NCBI GenBank assembly: GCA_025363575.1
Contig: JANYDM010000011.1
Span: 1-28,102 of the forward strand
Direction: 5' to 3'
DNA: 28,102 bases
DNA from: Betaproteobacteria bacterium
GTDB taxonomy: Bacteria; Pseudomonadota; Gammaproteobacteria; Burkholderiales; SG8-41
The notes beneath the pieces are model-generated. The model had not been told where the DNA came from and made no database searches. It saw only the letters and a program-made list of their open reading frames with translations. Shown piece after piece: positions 24,974 to 28,102 of the stretch; within the stretch, counting starts at the first letter, position 1; the number at the start of each line of letters is the position of its first letter. The translations under genes and the position numbers were made by a program.

Positions 24974-25180
24974 TTATCGGCGGCGCACGCTGTGATTGAT
25001 CGAGATGGGATCGTCGACGAAATGCGAGCCGTAGTTCTCATCGACGTAAGTCGATATCGGATCGACGGGCGCCCCCGGCGCATCGTCCGCCGATTCGCTG
25101 CGGACGAAAATCAGTACGGCGCGCGCGATTACCCACGCCAGTGCGGCGAACAGACTCAGTACGATGAGTATCTCGGTCAT
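24974..25180 (-). CDS. Small single-pass membrane protein, hypothetical
   Basis: A 68-residue protein: one N-terminal membrane segment (EILIVLSLFAALAWVIARAVLIFV, residues 3-26) and an acidic, proline-containing tail (SESADDAPGAPVDPIS...) ending in HSVRRR. There is no cleavable leader. A strong AGGAGG ribosome site precedes the ATG at 25180. I do not recognise a family. It is transcribed after the exported protein 25299-26027 but separated by 118 bp that contain a hairpin. Confidence 0.62.
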   Translation of the reverse strand: MTEILIVLSLFAALAWVIARAVLIFVRSESADDAPGAPVDPISTYVDENYGSHFVDDPISINHSVRRR

Positions 25181-25202
25181 GGCAGCCTCCTGTGGCAACT
25201 CA

Positions 25203-25218
25203 ACTCCTCGCCAGGAGT
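25203..25218 (-). other. Hairpin in the leader of the small membrane protein gene
   Basis: ACTCCT (25203-25208) and AGGAGT (25213-25218) form a perfect 6-bp stem around CGCC. On the minus strand the CTCCT arm could pair instead with the AGGAGG ribosome site at 25183-25188. A terminator for the upstream gene is another reading, but no T-run follows. Confidence 0.25.
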
Positions 25219-25298
25219 GCACAGTAACCCGCCTGACGTTGCCGCAACAGACGCCTGATGGCCTAATAGGAACCTAGCGCCTTGGGACTAGAGAGCGG

Positions 25299-26027
25299 CT
25301 AGCGCGCGGCTGCGGTTTCCGCGAGTTCGGCGATGTTCCAGTCGCCGCGCACCGGCCGGCAGGCGGACATATCTTCGCTGCAGCGCCCCTGATCCATATA
25401 GCCGGAATTGCTTTCGAGGCGTACCGCGCGTCCCAGCGCCGGCGCGTACCACTCGGTCTCCGTAATGGCGGTCTCGGCTTTGGAGCCTTCGAAGTCTCCG
25501 GCGTAAATGCGCCGCTTGATCTTGAGCGTATCGAATGCGCCCGCCGGCACCGTGATGCGCTCGGCGCCCACGACTTCGCCGTCGACGCGCACGCTCACGC
25601 GCTTGCGAGTCGACGAGTTGATGGCATTAACGCGCGTCGACCATGACTTGCCGGTTTCCAGCGGATAGTCGTAGGCGGGGTAGGGCTGAACGAATTCGTA
25701 GTCCACATATTGATCGTGATTGATCAGCGCATGCTTCAACCACGCGCCGCCCGGCCCGTATAGCTCGGTGCGCGGGCTGCCCAGCGCCGCACTATCCGGG
25801 CTGACTGTCACCGCGACGCGGTCCGCCTCCACTTTATCCGCGCGGTATTCGAGCTTGCCGCGCACTTCCTGGTTATAGCCGTTCAGCACGCGATAGACCC
25901 AGCGATCGCCTGCCGATGGCGCCGCGCCGCTAGCGGCGGATGCGACAACCCAGGATGCCAGCCCCGCCCCCGAGATAAAGCAGCGCGCATGGGTCCGCGC
26001 AATCTTCACCAGCCTGTCGAAATTCAT
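25299..26027 (-). CDS. Exported hypothetical protein
   Basis: A 242-residue protein with a signal peptide (MNFDRLVKIARTHARCFISGAGLASWVVASAASG, cleavage perhaps near 34-36). The mature part is strand-rich with repeated two-layer patterns: GDRWVYRVLNGYNQEVRG, a central GKSWSTRVNAIN segment, VPAGAFDTLKIKRRIYAG and TEWYAPALGRAVRLE. This looks like the DUF3108-type or lipocalin-like exported beta proteins, where VPAGxFDxxKI and WYxPxxGxVR motifs recur. The C terminus has two cysteines (RCSEDMSACRP) that could form a disulfide. Function is unknown. AAGGGAA precedes the ATG at 26027; an upstream ATG at 26102 would add a non-hydrophobic stretch. Confidence 0.75.
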   Translation of the reverse strand: MNFDRLVKIARTHARCFISGAGLASWVVASAASGAAPSAGDRWVYRVLNGYNQEVRGKLEYRADKVEADRVAVTVSPDSAALGSPRTELYGPGGAWLKHALINHDQYVDYEFVQPYPAYDYPLETGKSWSTRVNAINSSTRKRVSVRVDGEVVGAERITVPAGAFDTLKIKRRIYAGDFEGSKAETAITETEWYAPALGRAVRLESNSGYMDQGRCSEDMSACRPVRGDWNIAELAETAAAR

Positions 26028-26120
26028 GTCGATTCCCTTCGCGATTGGACACGGGCTCGCCGGCGGGCCGGATTTGCTATTATGCCCGCCACCCGCACGC
26101 AAGTGCCAACACCGCGACCG

Positions 26121-26195
26121 ATGAAATTATTCCTCACCTTTGCGCTGATCGCAGCCGGCTTCGCCGCGGCCAAAAAACTGTTCGCGCGGGACTGA
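26121..26195 (+). CDS. Possible 24-residue membrane microprotein
   Basis: MKLFLTFALIAAGFAAAKKLFARD is a short membrane-helix-like sequence in the 226-bp gap before the decarboxylase-like gene; its start can be read at 26121, or at 26082 as a 37-residue form. No ribosome site is visible. A TATTAT box (26078-26083) resembles a -10 element, so this could lie in the leader of the next gene. It may be chance. Confidence 0.25.
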   Translation: MKLFLTFALIAAGFAAAKKLFARD

Positions 26196-26253
26196 ACGGC
26201 CGCCGGTCGCCGCGCATCCCCGCACCTGCAACGACTTCAACAAGGAGCAATCG

Positions 26254-27111
26254 ATGAAGCATACCGAACAACGTAAACGCCTGCGTGCAGTGCTCGCCGG
26301 AACGCAATGCCTGTCCCCTGCCAGCGTGTTCGACGCACTATCGGCGCGCGTCGCCGAAGCGGTCGGCTTCAAGATCGGCATGCTCGCCGGCTCGACGTCT
26401 TCCAGCACGACACTCGCCGCGCCCGATCTCATCGTGCTCACGCTCACGGAATTTGCCGATCAGGTGCGCCGCATCATGCGCGCTTGCGATCTCAGTCTGA
26501 TCGTCGACGCCGACCACGGCTACGGTAACGCGCTGAACGCGATGCGCACGGTGCAGGAGCTCGAGCATGCCGGCGTGTCCGCGTTAAGCCTGGAAGACAC
26601 CGTATTGCCGACGCCTTTCGGCAATACCAAGGAGACTCTGACCTCCGTTGAAGAAGGTGTCGGCAAGCTACGCGCGGCCGTCGCAGCCCGCGGCGACCCT
26701 TCGCTGATCATCGCCGGCCGCACCTCCGCGCTGAAAATAGAGGGCCTCGAAGGCTGCCTCGCCCGCATAAGAGCCTATGAGAAAACGGGCGTCGATGCGA
26801 TTTTCATCGTCGGCCTGGAAAAACTCGAGCAGCTCGACGCCATCCACGCCGCGGTCAAATTGCCGATTATCATCGGCTCGGCGCCTGCCTCGCTCAAGCG
26901 CGAAGACCTCGCGGCGCGCGGGGCCCGCATCGTGCTGCAGGGACATATGCCGGTCGCTGCGGCCGTTAAAGCGCTGCACGATTGCTACACCCATCTCTAC
27001 AAAGGCGGCGCACCCGCCGATCTCAAAGCGACCATCGCGTCCGCCGAAGAAATGGACAAGGTCACCGCGAACGGCACATATAAGAAGTGGCAGGCGGATT
27101 ACCTGCGCTGA
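26254..27111 (+). CDS. Isocitrate lyase/PEP mutase superfamily protein, oxaloacetate-decarboxylase-like
   Basis: A 285-residue barrel protein of the ICL/PEPM superfamily. Metal-binding residues are in LIVDADHGYGNALNAMRTV (Asp85, Asp87, His88) and LEDTVLPTPFG (Glu114), and IIAGRTSAL is the substrate-phosphate/carboxylate segment. The KKCGH loop of true isocitrate lyases is absent. DADHGYGNALN with MRTV and the LEDTxLP motif match the PA4872-type oxaloacetate decarboxylase branch that I recall, so oxaloacetate to pyruvate plus CO2 is the best guess. 2-Methylisocitrate lyase is less likely. AAGGAG lies six bases before the ATG. No gene of a clear pathway is adjacent on this strand. Confidence 0.85.
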   Translation: MKHTEQRKRLRAVLAGTQCLSPASVFDALSARVAEAVGFKIGMLAGSTSSSTTLAAPDLIVLTLTEFADQVRRIMRACDLSLIVDADHGYGNALNAMRTVQELEHAGVSALSLEDTVLPTPFGNTKETLTSVEEGVGKLRAAVAARGDPSLIIAGRTSALKIEGLEGCLARIRAYEKTGVDAIFIVGLEKLEQLDAIHAAVKLPIIIGSAPASLKREDLAARGARIVLQGHMPVAAAVKALHDCYTHLYKGGAPADLKATIASAEEMDKVTANGTYKKWQADYLR

Positions 27112-27178
27112 CCGCTACGAACAAGATCGACATTTTGGTGTCGACTTTTCTCACCTTCCCTTTCGCCCTGAAGGAAGT

Positions 27179-27197
27179 CCCCTTGAAGGATAAGGGG
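27179..27197. terminator. Short hairpin between convergent genes
   Basis: CCCCTT (27179-27184) and AAGGGG (27192-27197) pair around a 7-nt loop, in the 126-bp gap between two convergent genes; a run of GGGATGGGGATGGGG follows. A bidirectional terminator is plausible by position, but there is no T-run and the G-rich part looks like a dispersed intergenic element. Confidence 0.3.
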
Positions 27198-27237
27198 CAG
27201 GTCGGGATGGGGATGGGGTCCCAAGCCCCGCCCGCGA

Positions 27238-27858
27238 CTACCGCCGGCCAAACGGCGGTCTGCCGCGCCAGTTCTGAATCAACAGCCACGCGCCGAGCAT
27301 GCCGCCCAGGTGGGCGAAGTGCGCGACGCCCGCATCCCAGCCGGTGACGCCGAAGAAAAGTTCGAGCAGGCCATACAAGGTCACAAACAGCCACGCCGGC
27401 ATCGGGACGGGCGGGATCAGCAGGATCAATGTGCGGCGCGGGAAGTACATCCCGTACGCAAGCAACAAACCAAAGACGCCGCCGGACGCGCCGACTGTCG
27501 GATACGGATCGCCGCCGGCGACCGCGGAAAACAGCAATTGAACCAGCGCTGCGCTGATCACGCTCAGGAAATAAAGATTAATGTAGCGCTGCGGGCCGAG
27601 CAGCTTTTCCAGATCGCTGCCGAACATGTAGAGCGCGAACATGTTGAAAAAAAGATGCGTGAGATTGCCGTGCAAAAAGCTGTACGTGACGAGCTGCCAG
27701 GGCTGAAATCCCAGGCTGCCGCCGGCCATCGTCATGGTGCCGACCGGCCAGAGCGCGAGATTCAGGGTGAAGGCCTCGCCGACCATCTGCGAGATGACGA
27801 ACATTGCCACATTGGCGATGAGCAGCGCGCGCGTTACTGTCGGGATCGCGTAAAACAT
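27238..27858 (-). CDS. Rhomboid family intramembrane serine protease
   Basis: A 206-residue polytopic membrane protein with about six membrane segments. The catalytic dyad is visible: Ser125 in VGASGGVFG and His183 in HFAHLGGMLGA. The HGNLTHLFFNMFAL segment (His68, Asn72) is the rhomboid oxyanion/structural motif, and the amphipathic loop before it is normal. It would cleave membrane-spanning helices of partner proteins; the partner is unknown. An AAGGA lies 11 bases before the ATG. The gene begins 4 bp after the stop of the edge Bug receptor, so it may be cotranscribed, although the functions seem unrelated. Confidence 0.92.
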   Translation of the reverse strand: MFYAIPTVTRALLIANVAMFVISQMVGEAFTLNLALWPVGTMTMAGGSLGFQPWQLVTYSFLHGNLTHLFFNMFALYMFGSDLEKLLGPQRYINLYFLSVISAALVQLLFSAVAGGDPYPTVGASGGVFGLLLAYGMYFPRRTLILLIPPVPMPAWLFVTLYGLLELFFGVTGWDAGVAHFAHLGGMLGAWLLIQNWRGRPPFGRR

Positions 27859-27862
27859 GATG

Positions 27863-28102
27863 TCAGAAATCCTTGCGCGCGAGGCCCAGCTCGATGAATA
27901 TCGCCTTGGCCTGCTCGTAGTCCGTTTTCAGGAAGCGCGCATATTCTGCGGCATTGAGGTAATCGCTTTCCCACAGGTTTTGCTCCAGGTCGCGGCGCCA
28001 TTCGTCCGTCTTGACGAGACGCCCGAATACGCCGTCCCAATAGGCCACTTGCGCCGCCGCGAGTTTCGGCGGTCCGAACACGCCCTGCCAGTTGGCGAGC
28101 AC
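27863..28102 (-). CDS. Bug/TctC family receptor, C-terminal fragment
   Basis: Only the last 80 codons lie inside the window. ANWQGVFGPPKLAAAQVAYWDG, WRRDLEQNLWESDYLNAAEYARFL and the closing LGLARKDF match the C-terminal lobe of Bug receptors. The gene continues beyond 28102; the GTG at the edge is an internal valine. It is followed 4 bp later by the rhomboid gene. Confidence 0.82.
   Translation of the reverse strand: MLANWQGVFGPPKLAAAQVAYWDGVFGRLVKTDEWRRDLEQNLWESDYLNAAEYARFLKTDYEQAKAIFIELGLARKDF

Noticed and set aside
27160..27236. G-rich stretch as a mobile element end
   Set aside because: No terminal repeats, target duplication or transposase; better seen as an intergenic spacer with a weak hairpin.

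Overview
The window is GC-rich, densely coded DNA from what looks like a Betaproteobacterium, most likely Burkholderiales-like. The strongest evidence is the crowd of Bug/TctC-type periplasmic receptors (seven copies, two cut by the window edges), a hallmark expansion of that group, together with many short catabolic operons and SoxCD-type sulfite dehydrogenase genes. No rRNA, tRNA, CRISPR array, insertion sequence or phage gene was seen. No stretch over 300 bases lacks a gene.

Layout. 1-2507 (minus): start of a Bug receptor, a MetE-C-terminal-like zinc methyltransferase and an amidase. 2756-3205 (plus): exported NTF2-like protein. 3206-4761 (minus): translationally coupled MaoC hydratase and saccharopine-dehydrogenase-like protein. 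4825-5814 (plus): Bug receptor. 5843-7084 (minus): FAD monooxygenase, divergent from 7126-8187 (plus), a protein of unrecognised family (called here the UGSC-partner family). 8333-10103 (plus): SoxC-like molybdenum sulfite dehydrogenase and its monoheme cytochrome c. 10100-12867 (minus): the most interesting operon, encoding a UGSC-motif selenoprotein, a second UGSC-partner protein and an enolase-superfamily enzyme. 12969-13889 (plus): a DctP-like solute-binding protein without a signal peptide. 13964-15594 (plus): exported cupin and aromatic/aspartate-type aminotransferase. 15633-20390 (minus): catabolic operon with two crotonases, a SucC/SucD-like acyl-CoA ligase pair and a Bug receptor. 20602-21435 (plus): a close paralogue of one crotonase. 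21442-24887 (minus): a CMD-like protein followed by three consecutive Bug receptors, the middle one frameshifted. 24974-26027 (minus): small membrane protein and exported hypothetical protein. 26254-27111 (plus): oxaloacetate-decarboxylase-like ICL/PEP-mutase protein. 27238-28102 (minus): the end of another Bug receptor and a rhomboid protease.

Main result. At 12577-12579 (minus) an in-frame UGA lies in a GD-UGA-GSC-TSW context. It is followed after 18 nt by the apical loop of a strong two-part hairpin that fits the bacterial SECIS model. Conventional gene calling splits this gene into two pieces; read through with selenocysteine it is one 179-residue UGSC-family selenoprotein. It overlaps the partner gene by ATGA, and the partner is followed by an enolase-superfamily gene. 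The partner family has a second copy at 7126-8187, beside a flavin monooxygenase and the sulfite dehydrogenase pair. I infer a redox enzyme built from the selenoprotein and its Cys-containing partner that acts on an imported small organic acid; the substrate is unknown.

Generally, the genes describe import and CoA-linked breakdown of small organic acids or amides, but no TctAB or DctQM permease lies in the window, so the receptors are orphans here.
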